Shown: positions 16,162 to 25,553 of the stretch, one piece after another
Layout of the letters: the number at the start of each line of letters is the position of its first letter
How positions within the stretch are numbered: position 1 is the first letter of the stretch
Origin: Asaia krungthepensis NRIC 0535
Lineage (GTDB): Bacteria > Pseudomonadota > Alphaproteobacteria > Acetobacterales > Acetobacteraceae
Direction: 5' to 3'
Length of the DNA: 64,000 nt
NCBI RefSeq assembly: GCF_025995175.1
Contig: NZ_BAPV01000002.1
Coordinates: forward strand, 1-64,000
The notes under the pieces: model-generated
Database searches by the model: none
Told to the model about the DNA's origin: nothing
What the model saw: only the letters and a program-made list of their open reading frames with translations
Position numbers and translations under genes: made by a program

Positions 16162-18258
16162 GTGGCAGAAACCGGCAATCCCCAGACCAGGCCGCCACGG
16201 CGTCCCATAAGGCGAACCCTCGGCATCGTCTCCGGTGCTCTCGCGGGCCTGCTGATCCTGCTCATCATCCTCTGGAACTGGGACTGGTTTGTCCCTCTCG
16301 TGGATCGCCGCGCCAGTACCGCGCTTCATCGCCCTGTCACCATCGCCCATCTGCATGTGCGGCTGGGTCTGACAACCACAGTCTCTGTCGATGATCTCAG
16401 GATTCAGCAGCCAGACGGCTTCAAATCCGAGAAGGAGCTTTTCGCCAGCGCCAAAAAAGCAACCGTCTCGGTCAATGTGTGGCATTACATCACACATAAA
16501 GGCCTCGAGATCCCGCTGATTGCCCTCGATACACCCAAGGGTGACATTGTTGCCCTCGCCAATGGCCGGAATAACTACAGCTTCACAGATCCGAACGCCA
16601 AACCCGCCTCCACCACCCAGAGCAACGCCTCGACCTTCCCCCGCATCGGCACGGTAACGATCACTGATGGCGATATTCGCGTAGCGCTCGCCAAGCTCAA
16701 GACGGACATGCATGTGCTCTTGCACACCACCCCTGCAAAGGGTGACCAGGATGGCACGATCGTCATTGATCTGAAGGGACGATACGCTCAGGCTCCGATA
16801 AGCGGCCATATTGTCGGCGGCTCTCTCCTGACCCTGACCAACTCAGCGCGTCCTTATCCGATCGACGCCCGGCTCGAGAACGGTCCTACCTACGTGACGC
16901 TGCGCGGCTCGGTGGACGATCCGCTTCATTTCAAGGGTACGAAGCTCATCCTGCATTTTGCCGGGCCGGACATGTCCCTGCTTTACGCATTGACGGGCAT
17001 TCCCATTCCGCAGACGCCGTCCTACAGCATCTCGGGGAATCTGGATTACACAGCTGCCCATATACGCTTCAGCGATTTTGCGGGCAAAATGGGTTCGTCC
17101 GATATCGGCGGCACGATCTCCGTCGATCCCCAGACGAAGCCGATCAATGTCGACGCCACTCTGCATTCCCATAATGTCGACCTGAAGGATCTTGGCGGCT
17201 TTATCGGTGCCAAGCCGGGTCATGAAGAGAGCAAGAAATCCGCCACGAGCGACCGCATATTGCCGTCGACCCCCATCAACGTACCCAAGCTGAATGCGGT
17301 CAACGCTCATCTGGTCTACAAGGGCGAGCATATCGAAAACAAGGATATGCCTCTCGACAATATCCTTGCCGATATTGCCGTGCAGGATGGCGCCATCGCC
17401 ATCAACAAGCTGAATTTTGCTGTCGGGAACGGAACGCTTGCCCTCTCCGGCGCTCTCGACCCGGTAGCAAACGGCCAGTTCAAGACGCATTTCAAGGTCG
17501 ATGTGTCTCGCCTCTCGATCCAGCGTCTGATGAAGGCGACCGCCACATTCAAGGGTGAGGGCACGCTGGGCGGTCACATTACCCTGGCAGCTACCGGCAA
17601 TTCCATCGCCTCGCTTCTCGGCAATGGCGATGGTGGCGTGACACTGGTGGTCGATCACGGCGGCGACGTGTCGGCTCTTCTGCCCGATCTTATGGGGCTG
17701 AAGGTCGGCAGTGCCATCCTGTCAGCACTCGGCATTCCACAGCGATCCGACCTCAAATGCTTTATTGCCGATATGCCGCTTCGTCAGGGCATTCTCAGCA
17801 CAAATTCGCTCCTGCTCATGACCAATAACACCCGTACTCTCGGTGGCGGAACCGTCAACCTGCGCAGCGAGACGCTTGATTATCATGTGACGACACGATC
17901 GACCTCGTTCAATGTCCTTTCCTTCCCGGGTCAGGTAAACATTTCCGGCCATCTGAAGAGCCCGACAGTCATGCCCGGCGCAGAAATCATCGGGCGTGCC
18001 GCCGCTACGGCCGGGCTGGCCATCGCATTCCCCCCGGCTGCGCTTCTCCCCACGATCCAGTTCGGAGTAGGACAGGGAAGCGCCTGTGAAGACGCGCTGG
18101 GGAAGGCCAATAGCGACCCGGCAGCGGGCATCAAGCCGGGTGCCACAACCGGAAGTGGCCCCGCTGCCGTCCAGCCGAATGCCCCACCGCCTTCTGCAAA
18201 GAAACTCAGCCGCAAACAGATCCACTCTGTGTGGAAGGAGCGTCTGAAGCAGAACTGA
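16162..18258 (+). CDS. AsmA family inner-membrane protein
   Basis: 698 residues, GTG start at 16162. One N-terminal membrane helix (about residues 15-36, LGIVSGALAGLLILLIILWNW) followed by a long periplasmic beta-rich chain with repeated AsmA-type motifs (IPNVKL-like segments such as NVPKLNAVNAHLVYKG, and FKVDVSRLSIQRLM). The AsmA/TamB superfamily includes bridge-like proteins implicated in phospholipid transport and outer membrane assembly. The C-terminus is Pro/Ala rich. The next gene begins shortly after, on the same strand. Confidence 0.82.
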   Translation: MAETGNPQTRPPRRPIRRTLGIVSGALAGLLILLIILWNWDWFVPLVDRRASTALHRPVTIAHLHVRLGLTTTVSVDDLRIQQPDGFKSEKELFASAKKATVSVNVWHYITHKGLEIPLIALDTPKGDIVALANGRNNYSFTDPNAKPASTTQSNASTFPRIGTVTITDGDIRVALAKLKTDMHVLLHTTPAKGDQDGTIVIDLKGRYAQAPISGHIVGGSLLTLTNSARPYPIDARLENGPTYVTLRGSVDDPLHFKGTKLILHFAGPDMSLLYALTGIPIPQTPSYSISGNLDYTAAHIRFSDFAGKMGSSDIGGTISVDPQTKPINVDATLHSHNVDLKDLGGFIGAKPGHEESKKSATSDRILPSTPINVPKLNAVNAHLVYKGEHIENKDMPLDNILADIAVQDGAIAINKLNFAVGNGTLALSGALDPVANGQFKTHFKVDVSRLSIQRLMKATATFKGEGTLGGHITLAATGNSIASLLGNGDGGVTLVVDHGGDVSALLPDLMGLKVGSAILSALGIPQRSDLKCFIADMPLRQGILSTNSLLLMTNNTRTLGGGTVNLRSETLDYHVTTRSTSFNVLSFPGQVNISGHLKSPTVMPGAEIIGRAAATAGLAIAFPPAALLPTIQFGVGQGSACEDALGKANSDPAAGIKPGATTGSGPAAVQPNAPPPSAKKLSRKQIHSVWKERLKQN

Positions 18259-18323
18259 CCGATACGTCAAACGACCCGCTCAAGACGATTGATCGGAACG
18301 CGCCATCCTGCCAGTCTGGACGG

Positions 18324-19565
18324 ATGGCGCGCATCTCTCTCCTGTTGACCTTGTTCCTGTGTCTGGCTGGCTGCGAAACTGCCCCGCCTGTTTCCCGACC
18401 GGAGATCGCCGCCGGGTTACCGCCTGTCATTCTGGTATCGATCAACGGGTTCCGCCCCGATTATCTGCATCGTGGCGACACGCCCATGCTGGATGCCCTC
18501 ACCGAACACGGCGTGTCGGCGCCCATGCGGCCATCATTTCCTTCGCTGACGTTCCCCAATCACTACACGCTTGTAACCGGTCTCAGGCCTGATCATCACG
18601 GCATCATCGGAAACACCATGATCGACCCCGATATCCCGGGGGAAACATTCAGTGTGAGCAAGAGAACCGGCATCGACGACCCGCGCTGGTGGGATAACGG
18701 CACACCTTCCTGGGTCACTGCACAGATGCACGGGCTCATGAGTGCGTCGCTTTACTGGCCTGGTTCGGATGTCCCGATCCTCAATACGCGCCCCGATATC
18801 TGGTATCACTTCGATGGCAAGAATCCGCCCGATGACCGGGCGGGAACGATCCTTTCATGGTTTGATCGTGCGCCCGACAAACGCCCGGCGCTTTCACTTC
18901 TTTATTTTGATGGCGTCGACCATGCCGGTCACGTTGATGGCCCGTTCTCCCCTGAAACCCGATCCGCCATCAGGCAGGTCGATCATGCGATCGGCGTTCT
19001 GGTCTCGGGCCTCGAGCAACGCCACATCGCTGCCAACCTGATTATCGTTTCCGATCACGGTATGGCCGCGCTGAGTCCCCAGCGCGTGATTCCCCTGACC
19101 AGCCTTGCCCCTGCCAATGCCATGACCATCGTCACCTCGGGTCCTTATGCCGGGATCAATGCGGTATCCGGTCATGAGCGGGAACTCGCGCGGGCTCTGT
19201 CAGCCCCCCATGACCATGTCACCTGCTGGCCCAAGGCCCATATTCCCGAGCGCCTGCATTACGGAAGCAATCCCCGCGTCCCGGCATGGCTTTGCCTTGC
19301 GGAGATCGGCTGGACCCTCACGCGCGACCCCCATGACCATGTCTCGAAAGGCGGACACGGCTTCGACAATGCCGCCCCTGACATGTTGGCGAGCTTCATC
19401 GCATCGGGACCGGCCTTCCAGACGCACAAGACCTTGCCCACCATCGATAATGTCGATGTCTACCCGCTGGTCATGATGCTGCTGGGTCTGCTTCCCGAGA
19501 ATAATGACGGTTCGCTCACCCCCCTCCAGGGCGGCCTGCGCGACACCTATCGCGCCATTCAGTAA
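18324..19565 (+). CDS. nucleotide pyrophosphatase/phosphodiesterase family lipoprotein
   Basis: 413 residues from MARISLLL, with lipobox LAGC at 14-17; the frame extends upstream to 18231 inside the AsmA gene, but the lipoprotein signal fixes the start. Alkaline phosphatase superfamily, NPP type: SINGFRPDYL (metal Asp at 46), nucleophile Thr75 in SFPSLTFPNHYTLVTG, YFDGVDHAGHVDGP, and VSDHGM. Expected to cleave phosphodiester or pyrophosphate bonds of nucleotides or related substrates in the periplasm. The substrate is not evident. It follows AsmA on the same strand and precedes a purine permease. Confidence 0.88.
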   Translation: MARISLLLTLFLCLAGCETAPPVSRPEIAAGLPPVILVSINGFRPDYLHRGDTPMLDALTEHGVSAPMRPSFPSLTFPNHYTLVTGLRPDHHGIIGNTMIDPDIPGETFSVSKRTGIDDPRWWDNGTPSWVTAQMHGLMSASLYWPGSDVPILNTRPDIWYHFDGKNPPDDRAGTILSWFDRAPDKRPALSLLYFDGVDHAGHVDGPFSPETRSAIRQVDHAIGVLVSGLEQRHIAANLIIVSDHGMAALSPQRVIPLTSLAPANAMTIVTSGPYAGINAVSGHERELARALSAPHDHVTCWPKAHIPERLHYGSNPRVPAWLCLAEIGWTLTRDPHDHVSKGGHGFDNAAPDMLASFIASGPAFQTHKTLPTIDNVDVYPLVMMLLGLLPENNDGSLTPLQGGLRDTYRAIQ

Positions 19566-19690
19566 CGCCTCCGCCCATCCGCGGTGACCGGCAGGCTTCC
19601 GGCGCTCGCATCCCGACATAGCCCTTGTCGTCAACGCCCTTTCCTCCCTAGAAGGGCGCCACGCCATTCCCCTGCCAGGAGCCCGCCTTC

Positions 19691-21049
19691 GTGTCTTCCT
19701 CTCCAATCGCCTCCTGGCTGGACCGCCGTTTCACCATCGGACAGAGAGGCTCGACCGTTCAGCGCGAAATTCTCGCTGGCCTGACCACATTCGGCGCGAT
19801 GGCCTATATCATGGCGGTCAATCCGAAGATCATGGCCAGCGCCGGGCTCGCGACACATGACATGATCATGACCACAATCGCCGCTGCCATATGCGGCACG
19901 CTGCTCATGGCGCTTTTTGCCAACATGCCCATCGCGCTGGCTCCCGCCATGAGCAGCAACGCGATCTTTGCCCAGATCGTGGTCAGGCAGATGCATGTGG
20001 ATGTGCGTACGGCTTTCACGATCGTCCTGCTCGGCGGCGTGGCATTCACTGCCCTCTCCGTCACGAAACTCCGGCACAAGATCATCCAGGCTTTCCCTGA
20101 ACCGATCGTCCTCGGCATTCAGGTTGCCATCGGCATCTTCATCGCCCGGATAGGCATGGTGACCGGCAATCTGGCTGTCACCACGCCGAACGGCTTCCAG
20201 TTCGGATCGCTGAGCGACCCCTCGGTGCAGCTCACCCTGTTCGGAATCTTCCTCGCCGGGGCCCTCATGGCGCTCCGTGTTCCGGCCGGTATGCTGATCA
20301 CGATCCTGACCGTGACCGTCGTCAGCCTGTTCGTGCACAAGGATGGCCATGCTCTGGCCAGCCTGCCCCAGCAGCCGGTCGAACTGCCAAGCTATCCGAC
20401 GCATCTCCTCTTCCCCTTCAACTTCGCCGATTTCTTCTCGCATCTCGAACTGCTTCTGCCGATCACGCTGTACTTCCTCATCAGCGATTTCTTCGATGCC
20501 ACCGGGACAATGTACAGCGTCGCCAATCGTGCCCGCCTGACAAAACCGGATGGGACGACACTGCTCGGTCGCGCCGCCTTCGCCGCTGACGGATCGGCAA
20601 GCATTATCGGGGCCTCATTGGGAACGAGCACGGTTTCGGCCTATGTCGAGAGTCTGGTGGGGGTCGAGGCCGGAGGCCGAACGGGGCTGACGGCGCTGGT
20701 CGTCGCTCTGCTGTTTGCGGCATCGTCCTTCCTGTGGCCCCTCATTGTCATGATTCCGTCAGAGGCAACGGCTCCTGTCCTGATTCTGGTAGGGCTTTCC
20801 ATGCTCTCAGCGCTCGGGCAGGCAGCGAACCACTCCCAGGAAGCCCTTCTGACGCCAGCCTTCATGCTGCTTATTGCCGTCCTGACCGGCAATTTCATGA
20901 TCAGCCTTGCTCTTGGACTTCTGTTCTATTCCCTGCTGCTGCTCGTCACACGGCAGTTCGTCCGCCTGACTCCGATGGTGCTTGGCCTCGATGCCGTTTT
21001 CCTTTTCTACCTCGTTCTCGTGGCCCGGACCGGTCTGGGTCAGGGGTGA
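19691..21049 (+). CDS. AzgA-type purine permease (NCS2 superfamily)
   Basis: 452 residues, GTG start at 19691, about 12-14 predicted membrane segments. Signature elements of the AzgA/GhxP/PurP group: ILAGLTTFGAMAYIMAVNP at the first helix and FLISDFFDATGTMYSVANRA in the middle, with the family's Asp and Thr. Imports hypoxanthine/guanine or adenine by proton symport at the inner membrane. The preceding phosphodiesterase lipoprotein and this permease could work in nucleotide salvage, but the 125 bp gap leaves cotranscription uncertain. Confidence 0.87.
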   Translation: MSSSPIASWLDRRFTIGQRGSTVQREILAGLTTFGAMAYIMAVNPKIMASAGLATHDMIMTTIAAAICGTLLMALFANMPIALAPAMSSNAIFAQIVVRQMHVDVRTAFTIVLLGGVAFTALSVTKLRHKIIQAFPEPIVLGIQVAIGIFIARIGMVTGNLAVTTPNGFQFGSLSDPSVQLTLFGIFLAGALMALRVPAGMLITILTVTVVSLFVHKDGHALASLPQQPVELPSYPTHLLFPFNFADFFSHLELLLPITLYFLISDFFDATGTMYSVANRARLTKPDGTTLLGRAAFAADGSASIIGASLGTSTVSAYVESLVGVEAGGRTGLTALVVALLFAASSFLWPLIVMIPSEATAPVLILVGLSMLSALGQAANHSQEALLTPAFMLLIAVLTGNFMISLALGLLFYSLLLLVTRQFVRLTPMVLGLDAVFLFYLVLVARTGLGQG

Positions 21050-21286
21050 GCCAACCCCACCACTGCCCGGGGCCCCTCTGATGACAGGCGTACAAGCGAG
21101 CCGGCGTTTCATCCTGAATCGTCTGAAGCCCCAGTTATAGGAGAACGGCTCCAGCAGTCACGACCTCTGTCCTCTCGTAATGATGTGATGGGGAACTGCG
21201 GTAACTCACTCCGTTCGTCAGTCGTTGACTCGGTCAAGCAGGATACCCCCGCCCGGGTCCCTGCATGAACGAAGAAGGCTTACGCA

Positions 21287-22471
21287 ATGTCCTCCCTCCT
21301 CGCTGACCTCGCTCCACTTCGCGACGAATTCGTCGCGCTGCGCCACGATCTGCACACCCATCCCGAACTCGGCTTCGAGGAAAAACGCACAAGCGCCATC
21401 GTGGCGCAAAAGCTGGAGAGCTGGGGTTACACGGTCGACCGTGGTTTCGCAGGGACCGGTCTCGTTGCCACGCTGCGTCTCGGCACCGGTACGAAAACAA
21501 TCGGGCTCCGCGCCGAGATGGATGCCCTGCCGATTCTCGAGACATCCAATGTGCCATGGCAGAGTGCCCACAAGGGAACATCCCATATGTGCGGGCATGA
21601 TGGACACACAACGATGCTGCTCTGCGCTGCCAGATATCTGGCAAGCTCCCGGAGTTTCGACGGGACGCTTCATCTGATCTTCCAGCCTGCGGAAGAACTG
21701 CTCTGTGGCGGCAGCCACATGATCGATGACGGCGTTTTCGAAAAATATCCCTGCGACATCCTGTTTGCGCAGCACAATATGCCCGGCTATCCCGCAGGCA
21801 ATTTCTATTTCCACAAACAGGCGGCCATGGCCTCCTCTGATACGGTGAAGATTACCGTCAACGGAACAGGGGGGCATGGGGCGTTTCCGCAGAAAGCGCG
21901 CGATCCGCTCCTGGCTTGCGCGCATCTGGTCACAGCACTGCAGAGCATCGTCTCACGCAATGTCGATCCTTTTGCTCCCGCCGTCGTCACGATCGGTGCG
22001 CTCACCTGCGGGACTGCGGCCAATGTCATCCCCTCACAGGGCGAAATGCTGCTCACTATCCGCACCATGACCGACACCGTGCGCGAACTCGTTCTTTCCC
22101 GCGTGACCGATATCGCCACCCTGACTGCAGAGTCCTTCGGCTGCGCGGCCCGGGTCGACCATCTGAATGGCAGTCCCGTGCTGGTCAACGATGCCGGGGC
22201 TATCGACATGGCCCGTTCGGTGGCTGCAGGCATTATGGGCGATGATCATTGCCATGACGGACCGGCCTTTATGGGGAGCGAGGATTTTGCCTTCATGCTG
22301 CAGGCTCATCCAAATGGCTGTTACTGGTTCATCGGCAACGGCACCGAAGGCTGCAATAGCGTTCCGCTCCATAATGGGGGGTTTGACTTCAACGATGCCA
22401 ATATCCTGCCCGGTGCCGCGATGTTCGTCGGGCTGGTGCAGCGCTATCTGACTCCGGCACAAATCTCGTGA
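21287..22471 (+). CDS. M20D family amidohydrolase (hippurate/aminoacyl hydrolase type)
   Basis: 394 residues. Zinc-binding motifs of the M20D group: MCGHDGHTTM with Cys102, His104 and His107, QPAEELLCGG near 145-155, and MGSEDFAFML near the end. Members hydrolyse N-acyl amino acids, hippurate or IAA conjugates; the substrate here is open. No signal peptide. Last plus-strand gene before the convergent hopanoid cluster. Confidence 0.87.
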   Translation: MSSLLADLAPLRDEFVALRHDLHTHPELGFEEKRTSAIVAQKLESWGYTVDRGFAGTGLVATLRLGTGTKTIGLRAEMDALPILETSNVPWQSAHKGTSHMCGHDGHTTMLLCAARYLASSRSFDGTLHLIFQPAEELLCGGSHMIDDGVFEKYPCDILFAQHNMPGYPAGNFYFHKQAAMASSDTVKITVNGTGGHGAFPQKARDPLLACAHLVTALQSIVSRNVDPFAPAVVTIGALTCGTAANVIPSQGEMLLTIRTMTDTVRELVLSRVTDIATLTAESFGCAARVDHLNGSPVLVNDAGAIDMARSVAAGIMGDDHCHDGPAFMGSEDFAFMLQAHPNGCYWFIGNGTEGCNSVPLHNGGFDFNDANILPGAAMFVGLVQRYLTPAQIS

Positions 22472-22683
22472 CCGAAACGCCGCCCGAGCCGTCTCCGCCA
22501 AAAAGCAGTGCCTCACACCCGATACCTGACCTCGAGCCCACCGGCCCGGGGTTGGAAGTGCAAGGATTGAGGCAGGCAAGGCCGCGAAAAATCCTGCGCG
22601 TCAGAAAGCAGTGTGAGGGTAACGTGACGCGTAAAATGTTGCAGTTGAGTAATAATATTTTATCATTGCAGGAGAATTAATCG

Positions 22684-22806
22684 GTGCGATGGGCGGGTCG
22701 GCCTATTTTTCGACACAATATATTAGTTCATAATATGGGTGATACCGGGAGCGTGATGCAAAACTTCCCCGGTATCGCCCCTCCCCTTGCGATCATCCGG
22801 CACTGA
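22684..22806 (+). CDS. possible 40-residue small protein
   Basis: GTG at 22684 is preceded by AGGAG with 9-base spacing and an AT-rich promoter-like stretch. The frame is open for 40 codons (begins MRWAGRPIF, ends LAIIRH) and contains the hairpin at 22738-22779. No family recognised. Small size and lack of comparison make this speculative; the sequence could equally be an untranslated RNA. Confidence 0.25.
   Translation: MRWAGRPIFRHNILVHNMGDTGSVMQNFPGIAPPLAIIRH
22738..22779. terminator. 12-bp stem-loop between convergent genes
   Basis: GGTGATACCGGG (22738-22749) pairs with CCCGGTATCGCC (22768-22779) with one G-T wobble; the loop is 18 bases. It sits between convergent genes, where a bidirectional transcript end is expected, but no T-run follows on either strand, so termination is inferred from position only. 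Confidence 0.4.
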
Positions 22807-22890
22807 TACCGCGCGTGGATTTATCTGTCCCTCTGGAGCGACAGATGTGGTCTGAGCCCTGATCGGGTAAGCCGATGAAGCGATACCGCC

Positions 22891-23532
22891 TCAGTAGTCC
22901 TTGCTGATACCTGTCGTCAGAAAAGCCTTCATTGCTTTCTGCGCCGCAGCCGCATCGCGTCCCAGCGCCATCAGCGCCGGAATCTGGCCGGGCTGACGCA
23001 TCAGGCTGGCAGCCAGCTTGAGCGGCGAGATACCGCCTCCTTTCAGCACATCACAGGCAGCAGGCGGCAGATCGCGGTGCGAGTCGTCGCACACAACCCG
23101 AAGCACCGCGAAAGGCAGCCCAGCGCGGGCAACGACCCCGCTCTCCATATCGACAGCCAGACAGCCCGTGCGGGCATGAAGGCTTGTTTTCTCTGCCGCT
23201 GTGGCGATCAGTTCGTCGCTATGCAGAAGCCCACCATGAAGCACGCCGGTCTGCCCCACGCCAAAGCGGCGAGACAATGCTCCGTCGGTCTTCGCTGACC
23301 TCCCGTCTACGAGCACCCATTGCGGAATGATCAGGGCTCCCGGCCTCAGGTCAGGAGCCAGACCCGCCGCGCATCCGAATGAGAGCAGCGCGGTCGCCCC
23401 TGCCGCCAGAAGCCGCTCGACGCCCTGGCGCGCGCCCTCTGCGGTCGCGCCGCTGATCGCGATGGGGGAGTCCGGACAATACGGCCTGATCAGCCGCGCC
23501 TCGGCTTTCAGACCGACCAGAATACCCAGCAT
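22891..23532 (-). CDS. hpnG: hopanoid-associated phosphorylase HpnG
   Basis: 213 residues related to purine nucleoside/MTA phosphorylases (ILVGLKAEARLI at the N-terminus, ALLSFGCAAGLAPDLRPG near 50-67, CLAVDMESGVVARAGLPFAVLRVVCDD in the middle). HpnG removes adenine from adenosylhopane, giving phosphoribosylhopane on the way to bacteriohopanetetrol. It starts 1 bp after the shc stop, so it is the last gene of the hpnD-E-shc-G operon. The usual neighbour hpnH (adenosylhopane synthase) is not in the window. Confidence 0.85.
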   Translation of the reverse strand: MLGILVGLKAEARLIRPYCPDSPIAISGATAEGARQGVERLLAAGATALLSFGCAAGLAPDLRPGALIIPQWVLVDGRSAKTDGALSRRFGVGQTGVLHGGLLHSDELIATAAEKTSLHARTGCLAVDMESGVVARAGLPFAVLRVVCDDSHRDLPPAACDVLKGGGISPLKLAASLMRQPGQIPALMALGRDAAAAQKAMKAFLTTGISKDY

Positions 23533-23533
23533 G

Positions 23534-25516
23534 TCAGAAACCGTGCTCGACCCGTCCGGAATTGCTTAATCCGAGATTACGGAAGCGCGACAGGGCCATG
23601 AGGGGGAAGAACTGCTTGTAGCCATGGTAACGCAGATAAAAGACCTTGGGGAATCCGACAGCGTTGTAGGGCTGCTCCTCCCACTCGCCTTGGCCGTTCT
23701 GCTGCGCGACGAGATAGGACACGCCGCGCTTGACGGCCGGTGTCTCGCGACGCCCGACAGCCATCAGCCCCAACACAGCCCAGGCTGTCTGGGTTGGTAG
23801 GCTCTTGTCATACTCACCCGGTGTGGCCCCTTCGTAAGAGGCACAATCCTCGCCCCAGCCACCGTCTTCGCGCTGGACGCTCTCGAGCCATTCTACCGCA
23901 CGCAGAACGGCAGGATCGTCATGCGGTACACCAGCGATATTGAAAGCGCAGAGGACCGACCAGGTACCGTAGATGTAGTTGGTGCCCCATCGACCGAACC
24001 AGCACCCTTCGGGTTCTTGCTCACGACGCAGATAGTCGAGGCCGCGCTCGATCACCGGGCGATCCTCGGGAAATCCCAGTTCGCATAGGAAGGACACGCA
24101 ACGGGCCGACACATCGGCAGTGGGAGGGTCAAGCAGCGCGCCATGATCGGCAAACGGGATATGGTTCAGCGCATCGAGATCGTTATCGATATCAAACGCA
24201 CCCCAGCCGCCATTCGTGCTCTGCATTCCCACGATCCACTCACGGGCACGGGAAATGGCTTCCTTGTTGCCGTCAGGGTCCTCGCGATTGAGCAGCATGC
24301 CCACAACGGCCGTATCATCGACATCGGGATAGTAGTCGTTTTCGTATTGGAAGGCCCAGCCGCCGGGACGCACATCCGGGCAGTTGATCGCCCAGTCTCC
24401 CTTCACGTTCAGGATCTGCCGTTTACGCAGCCAGTCCATGCTGCGCTGGAGCCTCTCTCGCGTTTCCTTCGGGCGAGTCGCATCCGGACCCGACGAAGCC
24501 TCAGCCATGGCGAGCCCGGAAAGACCCGTATCCCAGACTGGCGACACACAGGGCTGGCAATAGGTCTCATCGCCATTGGTGACGAGCAGGTCCTGAATGC
24601 CCTTCCAGGCCAGTTCTACGCGTGGATCGTTATCCGGCACACCCATACCGCGATACATCATCACGACATTGGCCATGGCGGGATAAATCGCTCCTAGCCC
24701 GCCTTCACCCAGACGAGGCTCGATGAAGTCGAGCGCCGCCTTGATAGCCTTCTTGCGCAAAGCTGCGGGGAAACGCGGTTCGATGGGGCGCAGCACCGTG
24801 TCGACCTTCTTGAACACATGGCCCCAGATCGATCGGTAGGGCCCGCGGATCCAGTCCTTCACCTCTTCAGGCGGGGTGACGAAGAGCTCCTGAATATGGA
24901 TGTTGCGCGGATTGATGGCGCGCGGCTCAAGAGTCCGAAGAACCAGCATGGGTGCCACGACGCTGCGTGACCAGTAGGACATGTTCCACATCGAGAACAG
25001 GGCCGCCTTGGGCATCAACATCAGTTCGACCGGCATGACCGGCGTCGCGCGCCACGGAACCTCACCGAACAATGCCATCTGAATGCGGGTGAAGACATTG
25101 GCCCGCGCCGCACCGCCACGATCGAGAATGGCCTCGCGGGCGCGCTGCATATGCGGGGCGTCGATATCATCCCCGATTGCCTTCAGGGCGAAATACGCCT
25201 TCACGGAAGCGGAGAGATCGAATCCGCCATCGTGATAGAGCGCCCAGCCACCATGGGACCCCTGGGTACGACGCAGATAGACGCCGATACGCGCCTGCTT
25301 GGCGTCATCGATCCGGTCGAGATAATGCTCGAGCAGCACGTATTCCGCCGGGATGGTGGCATCGGCTTCAAGCTCGAATACCCAGTGTCCGTCGTCATTC
25401 TGCCTGTTGGACAGGGCGGCATGGGCTGAATCGATAGCCTGACGCACCTGGCCCATATCCGCCTCGGCCGGAATTTCGGCTTCGTGACGCTCCAGAACGT
25501 CGGAATAGATCAACAT
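23534..25516 (-). CDS. shc: squalene-hopene cyclase
   Basis: 660 residues from MLIYSDVLERHEAE, close to the standard length. The frame is open further upstream into hpnE, but similarity starts here and the 37 bp gap to hpnE is normal. The catalytic DVDDT is at residues 398-402, and several QW repeats are visible (QNDDGHWVFELEAD, RTQGSHGGWALY, SVQREDGGWGED, QNGQGEWEEQP). The monotopic membrane enzyme folds squalene to hopene and diplopterol. Coexpressed with hpnD, hpnE and hpnG. Confidence 0.97.
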   Translation of the reverse strand: MLIYSDVLERHEAEIPAEADMGQVRQAIDSAHAALSNRQNDDGHWVFELEADATIPAEYVLLEHYLDRIDDAKQARIGVYLRRTQGSHGGWALYHDGGFDLSASVKAYFALKAIGDDIDAPHMQRAREAILDRGGAARANVFTRIQMALFGEVPWRATPVMPVELMLMPKAALFSMWNMSYWSRSVVAPMLVLRTLEPRAINPRNIHIQELFVTPPEEVKDWIRGPYRSIWGHVFKKVDTVLRPIEPRFPAALRKKAIKAALDFIEPRLGEGGLGAIYPAMANVVMMYRGMGVPDNDPRVELAWKGIQDLLVTNGDETYCQPCVSPVWDTGLSGLAMAEASSGPDATRPKETRERLQRSMDWLRKRQILNVKGDWAINCPDVRPGGWAFQYENDYYPDVDDTAVVGMLLNREDPDGNKEAISRAREWIVGMQSTNGGWGAFDIDNDLDALNHIPFADHGALLDPPTADVSARCVSFLCELGFPEDRPVIERGLDYLRREQEPEGCWFGRWGTNYIYGTWSVLCAFNIAGVPHDDPAVLRAVEWLESVQREDGGWGEDCASYEGATPGEYDKSLPTQTAWAVLGLMAVGRRETPAVKRGVSYLVAQQNGQGEWEEQPYNAVGFPKVFYLRYHGYKQFFPLMALSRFRNLGLSNSGRVEHGF

Positions 25517-25553
25517 TGCCCGCCCTTGTCCTTTTCGCAGTTCGGTTTCGTTG

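Larger units (their letters stand above)
22472..22890. other. convergent intergenic region, partly AT-rich
   Basis: 419 bases between the convergent ends of the amidohydrolase gene and hpnG. 22620-22735 is markedly AT-rich, with TTGCAG followed by AATAATATTTTAT that could act as a promoter, and AGGAG at about 22670. A 40-codon open frame and a long hairpin lie in it (listed separately). A 70-codon frame from GTG at 22468 overlaps the amidohydrolase stop but is Pro-rich and unconvincing. Confidence 0.5.

Noticed and set aside
22468-22680. 70-codon frame from GTG overlapping the amidohydrolase stop
   Set aside because: The GTGA overlap is suggestive, but the product is Pro-rich and unlike any family, and no ribosome site is visible.
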